Source of the DNA: Prosapia bicincta | Taxonomy: Eukaryota > Arthropoda > Insecta > Hemiptera > Cercopidae | DNA: 64,000 nucleotides | Assembly: GCA_036971475.1 (NCBI GenBank) | Contig: JBAIZL010000002.1 | Coordinates: forward strand, 351,982,582-352,046,581 | Direction of reading: 5' to 3' | Shown here: positions 47,659-59,445 of the stretch, in pieces | How positions within the stretch are numbered: position 1 is the first letter of the stretch | Layout: each line of letters starts with the position of its first letter | Translations under genes and position numbers: made by a program | The notes under the pieces: model-generated | What the model saw: the letters and a program-made list of their open reading frames with translations, nothing else | What the model was told of the DNA's origin: nothing | The model's database searches: none

Positions 47659-48849
47659 TTATTTTAAGGTTTTATTAAGAAAAGGTGCCACTTCAGTATA
47701 CAGTCGATCATTTTCTTCCTCTATTAGAGGATGTAGAAGCTGATTGGATGATGATTGTGAAGACTCCCTCGACCATGACTGCGTTGAGATTGAACTGGTC
47801 GCTGGTTGCTGATATGTCCATGCTGGTTCACCAATGTGATCTATCAAATGAAGAACACCCATTCGAAATTTCTTGAATTGTGGTACTGTCATGTCTTCCA
47901 CATCTGGAAGTAAACTCAATAAAAACTGTTTTCTCGGATTATCACTAACGACTTTTTTTGGAATTTATGTAATCCAATACTACTGCATCAGCATTCACTG
48001 GCTTGACTGTCTTTTTGGGGGGGGGGATGAGGGGTGATTGTATTTTTTCCAACTGTACAAGATCTTATTGTCTCAGTTGGTTTGGTGGTTTCTTCTACAC
48101 CTTCCTCAGCAGGTTCCTCTAGTAAAGGTAGAACATCGTCAACACATTCTTCCTCGGTGTTATCGGCTGCTGATAAGTCTGCACCCGTGGATGGTAGAGA
48201 TGGTAGGTTACTACGCTGAATTTGCAATTTCCGATCGACTTTAGGTCGCAAGACAGTAGAATGCGCTTTTGGAATGCTCAGGTCAAAGTTCCGTATATTT
48301 GATGTCCCTATTGGTTGTTCTGAGAAAGTGGTCAAGCCTATAGTTGCAAGTGCCTGTGTTTTGCACAATTACATCCGGAAATCGGAAGGTGTTGCATATA
48401 AACCTTCTTTACCAGAATTAAAAGGAAGTGATGAAAATGTATGTCACCGTATCGTTGACATAAACTTAACAATCGCAAAGGCTATCAGGAATTATCTTAA
48501 GACATATTTCTTGATTCCAGGCATAGCGCTTCCATCACAGTGGGAGTTAACTGTGAAAACAGGGATTAGGTACAGACCATGGTGTTGCTGGATACAAGTA
48601 TGTATAAAGGCTTTAACTGCTTTATCTAAATATGTATCCATCACTAAAGTTGATATATTTTCTATCGTTTTTTACTTATTTAAATACATAATAATTATAA
48701 ATACCTAATGAGTTCAATTCTTGTGCCACCTTCTCCCAAGCTCTTTGTACTTTATCCCTGTTGCTATACTCCTTCAGATGGAAATCATATAAGCAGGGAT
48801 GGTTTTCGACAGCTTCTGCTAACTTCCCTTGGAAACAAATGTCTGCCAT
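47659..48849 (-). pseudogene. MADF-BESS protein of the Harbinger element, internally deleted
   Basis: Exon 1 (48705-48849) encodes the first half of a MADF domain, FQGKLAEAVENHPCLYDFHL and QRAWEKVAQELN, ending at a GT donor. The second half of MADF is missing. Further down, 47659 to about 48243 encodes an acidic linker (EEECVDDVLPLLEEPAEEGV) and the BESS motif (QFLLSLLPDVEDMTVPQFKK). Harbinger elements use such a protein to bring the transposase to the nucleus and to the ends. The transposase C-terminus lies on the opposite strand between the two parts. Confidence 0.85.
48243..48600 (+). pseudogene. HARBI1-type transposase, C-terminal part
   Basis: VECAFGMLRSKFRIFDVPIG (the block carrying the last catalytic Glu), then VASACVLHNYIRKSEGV. 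These are the classic C-terminal motifs of Harbinger transposases. The part between here and the N-terminal fragment at 47310-47657, including the first two catalytic Asp residues, is absent and replaced by minus-strand MADF-BESS coding sequence. Confidence 0.9.
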
Positions 48850-49129
48850 ACTAAAAACAGCACATCGTGGTAAGCACTTTAAAAACTTTATTTAATTTTA
48901 CGTCGTAGTAAAACCACTAGAAATGTGAAACTGAAGCCTAGATGAAATCTGTTTTTTGGATTTCATATAACCCAGTTGCAAGAAACCAATGAAATTACAA
49001 TTTCATGCAACGCAGTGTGCGCAGCCCTGTGTTAAACTAATCTATCTGTTGCAAGCAACTAAAGTTTCTCGTTTCATGAAACCAGTTTCCTGAAACGGGT
49101 TTCCAGTGTGCACCCTGACTTATATATGT

Positions 49130-49203
49130 GCGCTTGTAGCTCAGTTGGATAGAGCGTTGCCCTCCGGAGGCAAAGGCAGTGGGTTCGAATCCCTCCAAGA
49201 GCA
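49130..49203 (+). tRNA. tRNA-Arg (CCG), slightly decayed
   Basis: Cloverleaf: acceptor GCGCTTG / CAAGAGC with one mismatch, D-arm TAGCTCAGTTGGATAGAGC, anticodon loop CTCCGGA in stem TTGCC / GGCAA giving anticodon CCG, T-arm GTGGG-TTCGAAT-CCCTC with one mismatch. The two stem mismatches suggest drift after transfer, though they may also exist in the donor strain. It lies directly beside the Harbinger insertion. Confidence 0.93.
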
Positions 49204-49271
49204 CTTTTTATTAAATTTGACAATAGTATTTTCACATAAGATAATATAAAAAGTTTATTAAAAGCACAATT

Positions 49272-49751
49272 ATGCCCAATGGTACTGTTAAGAAAGTCAT
49301 ATTAATTGGTAATTTAGGAAGGGATCCTGAAATCAGGACTACGGAAAAGAGGCTAAAATGGAAAAGAGATGGCAAATTTTTCAATAGCTACATCTGAAAG
49401 TTGGATCGATAAATCTTGCGGTTTACGTTCTGAAAAAAACAGAGTGGCATAATATTGTAGTGTTTAATGAAGGAATAGTAAAAGTCGTAAAAGATTTTAA
49501 ACGCAAAGGTTTACGTTGAAGGTTCCTTGAGAATCCAGAAAATGGACTGACCTGTAGAATCCTGAAAATGGTAGTAAAGGTACACGACAGAGGTGTTGTT
49601 ACAGAATTTTAATAATATTCTTACCCTCCTTGATTCACGACCAAGTCAACCAAATGAATACAAGCAAAACGAAACAGAGCAAAAAAATCAGTATGAAAGT
49701 TTTGACAGTGAAATAAAAGAAGAGATAATCGATGATGAAATACCATTTTAA
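49272..49751 (+). pseudogene. ssb: Single-stranded DNA-binding protein, broken
   Basis: SSB coats single-stranded DNA during replication and repair. The OB-fold start is clear: MPNGTVKKVILIGNLGRDPE and IRTTEK, then FNSYI/ATSESWIDK in shifted frames, EWHNIVVFNEG and KGLRV-like segments, LLDSRPSQPNE and the acidic tail ending EIIDDEIPF, the conserved C-terminal tip that recruits partner proteins. At least three frame changes lie between about 49350 and 49620, so no full protein can be made. Confidence 0.9.
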
Positions 49752-49760
49752 TAACTCCAA

Positions 49761-50685
49761 TTGAAATCATTTCTATGGACTGCTTGCGTTACTCCTTTTA
49801 ATTTCAATGGAGATAGCATAGATTATAGCAGTTTGCAGCGTTTACTTACAATGGAGGCTGAAGCTAAAAATTGTATAGTGTTGCTAGGTAGCACAGGTGA
49901 AATCCTATCGCTCACTGATTCTAAAAAAAACGTACAGTAGTTGAATTCGTATGTAAGCTGAAATTAAATACGAAATTCATAGTTGGTATACCTGGGGTAA
50001 ATCTATATCAAACTCTTGAATGGCTTGATTTTTGCAGGGGTATGCCCATTCATGGCTATCTAATGACAACTCCAATTTATACAAAGCCTAGAATCAAGGG
50101 GCAGACTTTACGGTTTGAGAAGCTACTTGAGAAAGCACATGTGCCAGCTATGCTTTATAACATTCCATCGAGAGCAGGAGCAGGTCTTTACACAGAAACT
50201 GTACGTAATTTGTCCCGCCACGAAAAATTTTGGGCTATCAAAGACTCAAGCGGAACTGTTGATACTTTAATTGAATATAAAAAAGTTGCCCCAAACATTG
50301 AGGTATTTTGTGGAAATGACAATATGATGTCTGATATGGCTGCTAATGGTGCAGATGTCCTAGTTTCTGTTGCTTCTAACATTTGGCCACGTGTAGTGCA
50401 TAAATACGTTAAGCAATGTCTGAACCCTTCCCTGTCGCTCCAGCGCGTGACTAGAAGAAAAACAACTACTCAAACAACAGGAGATGACATAAAAAGTCCA
50501 ACAGACATTTGGCAACATGCCTGCAAAACTCTATTTATTGCCAGCAACCCAATACCTACCAAATCACTTTTGCACGATATTGGGCTCATAGAACACAAGA
50601 CTTCCGCCTACCACTCAGCACAGAAAACTTGCCTTCCATTGAAACATTAAGGCAAGCTAATGCTTTGGTGGGAACGATAGACTAA
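49761..50685 (+). pseudogene. dapA: 4-hydroxy-tetrahydrodipicolinate synthase, broken
   Basis: DapA condenses pyruvate with aspartate semialdehyde in lysine and diaminopimelate synthesis. TTG start at 49761 just after ssb. Blocks: LWTACVTPFNFNGDSIDY, AEAKNCIVLLGSTGEILSL, GYLMTTPIYTKP, LYNIPSRAGAGLYTETV (with the Tyr of the active site), and FWAIKDSSG with the Schiff-base Lys, then EVFCGNDNMMSDMAANGADV. Frame changes lie near 49930 and 50040, and the C-terminal part shifts again near 50605, ending LRQANALVGTID. Its stop overlaps the stop of the convergent gene at 50682. Confidence 0.9.
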
Positions 50686-51413
50686 TGGCTAGGGCTAGGA
50701 ACACGATGACCTGCATTAGCACCATCATGTGGTTGTTTTCTACTTTCAATTTCTATTTTCAAATTTGCTATTCTTGTGAAGCTGTCCTCTAAACTTTGTA
50801 CAAGCTGTTGTTCTTCGCTAATGTGATCCCTTTATCCTCATCTGTGACTATAATAGGCTTTTTGCGGATGGCGTATGTTGAACACTTTCTGTCAGTACTT
50901 AGTCCGCCTTCACATTCTCTTTTTTGGGGGCAATCTGTAGGATTATGACCATTTGTATCATCAATTCTCGTGCTCTGTTTAACCATACTTGGCAGTGAAG
51001 AAGAAGGGTCTTTAGTTTTGTTTGAATCAGGACCAGGACGGCTACCTGGTGGTGTTGGTGGGGAAGAAAAGCGTTCAGTTATTGCACTAAAGTGATGATT
51101 TAAATTGATGAATTGAGCTAAACCTGCTCCAATTCTAAAAGAAACACCAGTAAATACCATAAGAGGTATAACCTGCTTATTCAACTTATCAATCAATTCA
51201 GTATCTAAATATCTTTCAAGAGAGCTTCTATTGATGGACAACAAAACACCAGTGTACATCCAATCACCAAGGGCGCAAAGCCAATAATTCCCCCTACAAT
51301 ATAAGGTGGCAAGCTAGAACGATACATAACAAGAGCTACGGTACCAGCTATAAGTCCTACAGACCCTATGGCCATCGCCGCATACGGTGCAAACTTTTTT
51401 TTTGATTAGACAC
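50682..51413 (-). pseudogene. Membrane protein with proline-rich and coiled-coil tail, broken
   Basis: No family recognised. A GTG start at 51411-51413 leads to VSNQKKKFAPYAAMAIGSVG with a shift in the A-run. Two hydrophobic segments follow (GSVGLIAGTVALVMY and IGFAPLVIGCTLVFCC). The middle (50789-51259) stays open: LDKLNKQVIPLMVFTGVSF, then SSPPTPPGSRPGP and a polar linker. After a further shift the end is EEQQLVQSLEDSFTRIANLK, a coiled-coil-like stretch, then GHRVPSPSH. Membrane helices plus proline-rich linker resemble the protein at 42518. Confidence 0.65.
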
Positions 51414-51629
51414 AAACTTCCTCTTTCAAGTCAATATACAATCCTTTATTGTTACATAATTTTGTAACCAATGTCAACTTTATAATTTAGTCTTTTGATC
51501 AGACTTCTTGCACAACCATACAAAAACCATAATGCGTGACGCACCAGACATTGTGACGCGAAATAAATGAATTATGATGCCTAATACCTTGCATTTTATC
51601 TTAGCTATTGATATTCTGAATAAAGAAAC

Positions 51630-51703
51630 CAGGGCGTGGCGCAGTGTGGTAGCGCATTTGGTTTGAGACCAAAGGGTCGGGAGTTCAAATCTCTCCGCCC
51701 CGA
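51630..51703 (+). tRNA. tRNA-Pro body with altered anticodon (UGA), decayed
   Basis: Acceptor CAGGGCG / CGCCCCG with one A-C mismatch, D-arm TGGCGCAGTGTGGTAGCGCA, anticodon stem TTTGG / CCAAA, loop TTTGAGA, T-arm TCGGGAG-TTCAAAT-CTCTCCG, short variable loop. The body is that of bacterial tRNA-Pro, whose loop would be TTTGGGA (anticodon TGG). Here the third anticodon base is A, giving TGA. A serine tRNA would have a long variable arm, which is missing. Two G-to-A changes fit decay. Confidence 0.85.
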
Positions 51704-51995
51704 TTTTCTGTATTAATTTTAGTATATCCAGAAACACTTCCAATAGCCTACAGCTCAGCCTTTTGTATCTAGCTATTTGTGTACGAAATATCCTATTTTC
51801 TTTTCACAATAGTATTCAAATTCTTCCTTGTGCTATTTGACGTTCTTTTATCAAACCTTCATTTTTTGTTTCTATTACTTCTAGGTTCGACACACTATTT
51901 TAAACATCCACCAAATATCCTTTCAAATAGTTCCATTACTAATAAAACAAATGATAAACCTGAGACCCATTTCAAGAGTGAACAACACTGGACCT
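51704..51995. other. Spacer without recognised gene
   Basis: An 81-codon hydrophobic plus-strand frame (51779-52024) crosses this spacer but overlaps the 3' end of the Rpn gene on the other strand and has no motif I recognise. Confidence 0.45.
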
Positions 51996-52897
51996 TTAGG
52001 CTATTTCTTCATGAAGTTGTATGATTTCAGCTTTAGAAAGACATGTAGATTCAGCTATTAAGTCAGCGGATACGCCAGCTTTAAGTGGGTTTTTAGCCAC
52101 TGCTATTTTAGCGTTCATTTCACCTTTTTCATGGCCAATTTGGATACCTCTTTCTTCGCCGATTTGGATGCTTTCTTCTCTGCCTTTTTGATGACCAATT
52201 TGGATGCCTTTTTGTCTGCCTTCATTAAATTTTTGGATAAGGCAGATTATACTCTCGTTTCTTAGCTCGGTCGTATATAGCCCGCTATTCCTTAGTTCAA
52301 CAACAACTCCTTATAAGCTCTGCCGATAATCACATCCCTGCCTAATATTTTCCCTACAATCTCTTCAATAGTCTTATTCGCATACTTAAACAAATAGCAC
52401 AACTTTTCGACTATATTTTCTCTCTTGTGTCTTTGGAAATGTCTGTAGTTCTATGAAAGTAAAACTAAAGTCCTTCAGGTCATGTTTGAAAGTCTTCGTA
52501 TCAAGAATATCATGATCGGATTTGTACCCTGGTTTATCAGGAAACAAAACAAAACCAGTGATGGCGGTAAAGATAACTTCCTTATGGTCTTCACATTTAT
52601 CGCCTACATCGGCTTAAGCTTTAGCTGCATAGTATTGCGCACGTTTTTCAAAGCCAGTAGTTCTCGCAACCTGCATCTCAAGAATCGTTTGAACACCCGT
52701 GGTATCCCTGCATAACACGTCGACAATACTTTCCTTTTTGGCAGCGATTTTAGGGTTTTGAATGGGATTTAGGATCTTCTATTTTAGCTTCATCAGTGAG
52801 ACTTAATTGAGAAAATGAACAATTTGTTTTTCTCAGTGCCAAAGATGCGCTGGAACGCTACATCATTCTTGGGGTCTAAAAATTTAGATAAGGCCAC
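51996..52897 (-). pseudogene. Rpn/PD-(D/E)XK nuclease family transposase protein, broken
   Basis: The family promotes RecA-independent recombination and is widespread in Wolbachia. The start is altered (GTG for ATG) in VALSKFLDPKNDVAFQRIFG. Further blocks: KIEDPKSHSKP, HKEVIFTAITGFVLFPDKPG, HDLKDFSFTFIELQTFPKTQ, then the C-terminal repeats GRQKGIQIGHQKGREESIQI and a final LSKAEIIQLHEEIA. Frame changes lie near 52835, 52730, 52640, 52400 and 52300. Confidence 0.85.
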
Positions 52898-53152
52898 AGC
52901 TAAAGTGCTTAAAAATATTAATAATTATACACTGTTTCTTGCAAATACTCAATCATATTTTTCTGAATGGCAATTTTCCACCTTGCAGAGTACTGCGTCT
53001 CACTTTTGTACACCTTTTTACTACTCTGCTGAGGGTACTTTAGAAGCTGCCTCTTTTATCCTCAGCCAGGTTTCTTGGATCCTCATTTTTTAACTTTTTC
53101 TGCTTTTTTAGATTTCTCATTTTATCTATCTTGCCAATCTGCTAAACAAGAC
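52898..53152. other. Spacer, possible minus-strand gene remnant
   Basis: Minus-strand translation gives broken pieces such as YSARWKIAIQKNMIEYLQE that could belong to a decayed gene upstream of the Rpn gene. I do not recognise a family. Confidence 0.3.
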
Positions 53153-54399
53153 TTAGTGAGAGTTCCATTTTACGGTGTTTAAATCTATTCCTTCTTGCAC
53201 CATTTTCCAAAGTGGACTCATCTCTTTTAGCCGCCCAACATTTTTAGCAACAATATCTGCTGCATTTAAAATTTCGTCTTTAGTTGTAAATCGGCCAAGA
53301 CCAAATCTAATTGATGAATGCTCAAGGTAATGACCATTGTTTAGCGACCTTATGACATAAGAAGGCTCAAGAGATGCAGATGTGCATGCAGAACCATAAC
53401 TTACTGCTAAATCCTTGATTGCCATGATGAGAGACTCACCCTCAACATAGGGAAAACTTAAGTTTAGGTTTCCAGGGACTCTATTTTCATAATCACCATT
53501 TAAAATAACATCAGGAAATGCCTCTTTTATCTTGTCGTACAGGATAACTCTCAGTTCTTCCAATCAGGTTGCTTCGGTTTCCATCTCTTCTTTAGCGATA
53601 CGTGCTGCTTCACCAAACCCAACTGCAAGAGGGGTTGGAACTGTACCAGAGCGCATACCCCTTTCCTGTCTATCACCACTAATCAATGGTGTCAGACTAA
53701 CACGAGTATTTTTTCTGCGGACATATAACGCACCTATTCTCATGGGTCCATAAATTTTATAGCTAGAAAGACTCATAAGATCAATATTCGTTTCATTTAC
53801 ATCTACTGAGATTTTTCCAAATCTTTGAGCAGCGTCTGTGTGGAAAAATATGTTATGCTTTCTTCATATTGCACCAATCTCTTTTACAGGCTGCATTACT
53901 CCAATTTCGTTATTTGCCATCATTAGTGAAACAAAGATTGTTTTATCAGTGATTGACTCCTCAAGCTTTGACAGATCTATAATTCCATTCTGCTGAACAG
54001 GTAAATATGTAACCTTAAAGCCTTCATTTTCCAAGTGGCGACAAGAGTCTAGAACACACTTATGCTACGTGCAAACAGTTATTATATGATCTCCCTTATT
54101 TTTATAAAAGTGAGCAACACCCTTGATTGCCATGTTATTGGACTCGATTGCACCTGAGGTAAAAACGATCTCTTTACTATCTGCATTACTAGATTAGCAA
54201 TGTGCTTCCTTGCTTTTTCCACTGCCTCTTCAGCAGTCCAACCAAATGAATGGCTACGAGAGTGTGCATTACTGAACTCACCAAAATAAGGTATCATTAC
54301 CTCTAAAACGCGAGAATCTACTTTGGTAGTAGATTGATAATCGAGACATATCGGTAATTTTACTTTAGCATTACGTGTTTTTCTACTTTTCTAATTCAT
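53153..54399 (-). pseudogene. iscS: Cysteine desulfurase IscS, broken
   Basis: IscS takes sulfur from cysteine for Fe-S cluster assembly, using PLP. Codon 3 is TAG. Then [39 protein letters not shown], the PLP-lysine region [18 protein letters not shown] (usual SHKIYGPKGIGAL, so the His next to the Lys is lost), and [20 protein letters not shown]. The last 136 codons are open (53153-53563) and keep the active-site loop [18 protein letters not shown]. Frame changes lie near 54180, 54065-54080, 53860 and 53564. Confidence 0.94.
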
Positions 54400-54523
54400 A
54401 ATCAACACAAAGATCGGATATACAGCCTTTTAATAGCATTAAAACTTAGTTTTTTCAAGATATTTTAAGTACAAAACCTAACTGTTACCACAGAGGGATT
54501 TCGATGACGTTGGTTCACTCCAT

Positions 54524-54561
54524 AATGGTGTCATCCAAGCTGACACTGGAATGACACCATT
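54524..54561. repeat. Wolbachia-type palindrome, 11-bp arms
   Basis: AATGGTGTCAT and ATGACACCATT are perfect complements with CCAAGCTGACACTGGA between. Located after the 5' end of iscS, in the spacer, like dispersed Wolbachia palindromes. Confidence 0.75.
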
Positions 54562-54589
54562 TTCGTGTTCTTTTAAATTCCAACTGGCT

Positions 54590-54900
54590 ATATATATTAA
54601 GAAATTTACCAAATGAAGAAAAAAGGCAAAAAATCCCCGTGGTGCGAGTTTTGACCCTCTAATAATGTAAATTTGCGCTATAATAATGTACTGACGCTTA
54701 GTTTAAGCGCGATTTGGCTGCATGTGAAAAACTTTAAAAGACGTGCAGCCCTAATAATTTTATGTAGTCGGCCAATAAATCCTTAAGTTTTTTACTAAAT
54801 TTTTGTCATTGGTCCTGCGCAGGTCAAAAACAAGTTTTGAGTCAGAAATACCCTTGTACTCCATGATAATGAGATTGGCAAGGTTTTTCAAGTATTTTTT
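54590..54900. repeat. Dispersed Wolbachia intergenic repeat, type 1, copy 2
   Basis: Shares AAAAAATCCCCGTGGTGCGA, TTTTGACCCTCTAATAATGT, GCGCGATTTGGCTGCATGTG and AACAAGTTTTGAGTCAGAAA with 31260-31560, in the same order. This copy has a short extra segment (near 54660-54690) repeating AATAATGTA. Confidence 0.85.
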
Positions 54901-54974
54901 ATGCTAGTTGAGTTTTCTGTGGACCTTTGTCCGTACAGTTCTTTGTTCGGCATGGTAGCTACGGAGGTAGGGAA

Positions 54975-55655
54975 TTAGATATGAAAAGACCTCATTTCTA
55001 CTGCCAATGTTAACACTGCCAATTTGCTAACCACACTCCAAAGTGGCAAGGTTTTATTTTCTCCAACTTGGCTAATATCATGAAATTCACAGTCAGTGGA
55101 ATTCAAGCTAGAATACACATACTTCCTGCTATTATATCGATATAAATAGCACGGTAGTGTATTTCTTATATAATATATCAAAGGTTCTGCGGGACTATGT
55201 TTAAATATGTCGATGGTAGCTACAACTTCTTGTATAATAACGCTATCGATTTCTATTCCTTCTTTTATTTTATGAATTTTTTTATTGAGGTTTAATATTT
55301 CCTCTCCGTTTGTCGCTGTTATAATGCCCATCCTGTATGTTCCATTGTTTGCTTTGTCAAAAACATAAGGTCGTGTTTTGACTCCATATTCCTCATATTT
55401 TTTTCGCACTAGAGACAACACTTGGTCAACTTTTGTTGCTATTGTTTCTAGTGACGAATTACCATTTAAAGAAACTCCTTTACAACTCTCTGTAAATGCA
55501 GAAATAAGCCATGAATCTATTTTATGTTCGTTACAAAATTCGGATACTAGCTCTTGATAAATTTCAAAATATTGAAGTTTCTGCCTACTATGCCAACCAT
55601 ATAATGGACTGGGTACTATCTCTTGTTTTACATTTTCTAGCGCAATGGTCTTCAA
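54975..55655 (-). CDS. Hypothetical protein, 226 codons, open
   Basis: One intact frame without a recognised domain. The N-terminal two thirds is polar and probably helical (LQYFEIYQELVSEFCNEHKI, VDQVLSLVRKKYEEYGVKTR). A central beta-like stretch MGIITATNGEEILNLNKKI follows, and the C-terminus holds a mildly hydrophobic segment (VVSKLAVLTLAVEM). It is longer than most surviving frames here, which makes it a candidate for recent decay or constraint. Its start lies 11 bases from the end of the hAT fragment at 55667, so its promoter may have been displaced. Confidence 0.65.
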   Translation of the reverse strand: MKTIALENVKQEIVPSPLYGWHSRQKLQYFEIYQELVSEFCNEHKIDSWLISAFTESCKGVSLNGNSSLETIATKVDQVLSLVRKKYEEYGVKTRPYVFDKANNGTYRMGIITATNGEEILNLNKKIHKIKEGIEIDSVIIQEVVATIDIFKHSPAEPLIYYIRNTLPCYLYRYNSRKYVYSSLNSTDCEFHDISQVGENKTLPLWSVVSKLAVLTLAVEMRSFHI

Positions 55656-55666
55656 TTACATTTAGT

Positions 55667-56639
<973 letters not shown>

Positions 56640-56645
<6 letters not shown>

Positions 56646-57109
56646 TCAAGTATAAAGCCTACTCTACGGTTTTTAGCATGCTGTTTTTCATACTTGGAAT
56701 TCTTAGAATCGTCTTGTACATAAACTAAAGGCTCAGTTTCACCTCTAGAAGCAGTTTTTATTCTATTCTCTAGATAGGGTGCACAACCAACCATGAATGT
56801 TTTGGCTGCATATGCTCTCCTCTCACCTAGTGCGACATTGTATTCATAAGAACCACGGTTATCAGTATGACCAGTCACAGTAACCTTCATGTCAGGGTTA
56901 TTTTGTAACACTTCCATTACATCGAGCAATGCATCTGCGCCTGCTTCGCCGATATTAGATTCATCATAATCAAAGAAAACCCTTTTTTCATTCATCTGTT
57001 TAACAACAGAATTAATTTTGTTTGCTGTGTTTACTCCTTTCTTTGGGCAAAAAGTTACACCGGTAAGCAGTAAACAAAAACAGCACATTACAGCCAATCT
57101 ACTCCACAT
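56640..57109 (-). CDS. pal: Peptidoglycan-associated lipoprotein Pal, fused in frame to hAT sequence
   Basis: Pal tethers the outer membrane to peptidoglycan with Tol proteins. The ATG at 57107-57109 follows GGAGG by 8 bases. The signal region is MWSRLAVMCCFCLLLTG; the next residue is Val where a lipobox Cys is expected, with another Cys three further on. The OmpA-like domain is complete: VFFDYDESNIGEAGADALL, VTVTGHTDNRGSYEYNVALG, ERRAYAAKTFMV and HAKNRRVGFILE near residue 155. The frame then continues into hAT transposase sequence without a stop, ending at 56432, so the ORF is a chimera with about 70 foreign residues. Confidence 0.93.
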
Positions 57110-57379
57110 TACTAAACCTCCATAAATTTTAAATATAGTGCATAGCTTTAACTTTAGCAGTATAATCTCTCTATATCGTAATATAGTCAAGAGAAGTAAA
57201 ATACTAAACACTTTGTTCTACAGCCTTACAATTAATTTTCTAATAAGACACTAGACTTTTGGTAGAAAAATCTAGTATAGAATACACAATTTTTCATTGT
57301 ACTTTGAGTAAATATACTTATATTATTATTAATAATCTATTATGATGTTAAACAGATGTTTTCTAAAAAATAAACAAAT
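57110..57379. other. Divergent spacer between pal and the next gene
   Basis: A 270-base AT-rich spacer, presumably containing bacterial promoters for both directions. No clear motif is seen beyond the pal GGAGG site. Confidence 0.4.
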
Positions 57380-57712
57380 ATGAAATCTTATAAGTTATTA
57401 GAGGGAGTATTGTATAGGGTAAAAAATATCGAAAATACGCTAAAAGTATTAAGCCAAAGTCAATTAAATGTAGAGGATAAAGTTGAGCAAATGGGTCTTC
57501 TAGAAGAGATTAGACATGAAATTTTTTCTCACGGCATAGTAAAGGAATCATTAACAGAAGCAGGTGCTCCTGGCAATAAAGAGAGTGCTAAGCAGCTAAA
57601 GTTAATAGAGAGGATGCATAAAAGTAACAGTGCTATTCTTATTGATTTAGTAAGATCTTTATCCAAAGCTAAAATTGAGTGCCAAAGTTTCAACGCAAAA
57701 TTCTGTAAGTAG
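57380..57712 (+). CDS. Hypothetical coiled-coil-like protein, 110 codons, open
   Basis: No family recognised. The sequence is polar and helical with a heptad-like pattern (YRVKNIENTLKVLSQSQLNV, KQLKLIERMHKSNSAILIDL), consistent with a small cytoplasmic coiled coil. No lesions. The stop TAG is directly followed by a different gene remnant from about 57733. Confidence 0.6.
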   Translation: MKSYKLLEGVLYRVKNIENTLKVLSQSQLNVEDKVEQMGLLEEIRHEIFSHGIVKESLTEAGAPGNKESAKQLKLIERMHKSNSAILIDLVRSLSKAKIECQSFNAKFCK

Positions 57713-57732
57713 CGCATTTACAAAACACGTTA

Positions 57733-58357
57733 TGTATGAAGCCCAAGGACTATTAGAGGATGGTTGGAACATCTAGAAAATTTATTGACTTTATTCAATC
57801 GCACATAAAAGAGAAGTTTACTATATAAGGTAAGACTAATGCAAAAGCCAGCAGTGTTGAAAATGTGTACTTGGTTTTCAATAAAACAAATCTTTCCTCC
57901 CCTTTGAAGAATGCAGCTGAATTTAGTCTATTAGCTCACATCATGATGAGAACTAGATTAGAACAGAATATAATAAACGGTACGTTAGAAGTCAAAGATC
58001 TACACGATGCATGGCTAGAAGGTATGAAGCATTATAAAATTCCGGTAAAAGCTAAATATGAGCTAGATACTTATTTTCAAAATGAGTATTGGGCAAGCGG
58101 AATTATGGGATATTTTCCTATTAAAATTATAGCTTTAATTAGCGCAGTACAAATTTTTTCTTTCATTAAGAAAAATCATCACGAATTTTTAGGTGCTATA
58201 ATAAAAGGAGATTTTAGTTTACTTATTGATTGGTTATTTCAGAATATATCCAGTGCAAAGTGTGGTTTTTTAGATATGCTAAAAAAAAGTAACAGACAAG
58301 GGGTTAGACGTTGAATGCTGTATTAGCTACTTGTCTGAAAAATATAATTTGTCTTAA
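57733..58357 (+). pseudogene. Peptidase M32 (carboxypeptidase Taq) C-terminal fragment
   Basis: Metal-dependent carboxypeptidase. Only the last 200 or so residues remain. It begins at a worn segment (MYEAQGLLED, which may match the conserved HESQSxxxEN), then KFIDFIQSHIKEKFTI and FNKTNLSSPLKNAAEFSLLA, then IPVKAKYELDTYFQNEYWAS and a last part CCISYLSEKYNLS before TAA at 58355-58357. The HExxH metal site lies upstream in intact enzymes and is not present. A stop after MVGTS-like sequence and two frame changes (near 57770 and 58300) break it further. The abrupt left edge suggests a deletion or rearrangement. Confidence 0.85.
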
Positions 58358-58437
58358 ATAAAGCGTTTTCTTGAGTTGTGTATGAAGTTTTTTTAGAAAT
58401 TAACTAGAAAGTTTTGTAACCTTTTCACTTTCTAAAG

Positions 58438-59445
<1,008 letters not shown>

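Larger units (their letters stand above)
47196..49119. mobile_element. PIF/Harbinger transposon with TTA target duplication
   Basis: The left end GGCAGGATGCACACTGGAGA and the right end, complement of GTCAGGGTGCACACTGGAAA, are matching inverted repeats continued by GTTTCAGGAAAC. The flanks are TTA at 47193-47195 and TTA at 49120-49122, the 3-bp duplication of this superfamily. Inside are parts of a HARBI1-type transposase (plus strand) and of a MADF-BESS DNA-binding protein (minus strand), the two proteins normal for the family. Restoring the site puts tRNA-Arg 8 bases after the TTA, so the element landed in a bacterial spacer. Confidence 0.96.

Noticed and set aside
48034..48244. Serine-rich plus-strand open frames in the Harbinger element
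   Set aside because: They are the complement of the acidic linker of the MADF-BESS gene.
51630..51703. tRNA-Ser (UGA)
   Set aside because: There is no long variable arm, and body and stems match a bacterial proline tRNA; the anticodon is better explained by one mutation.
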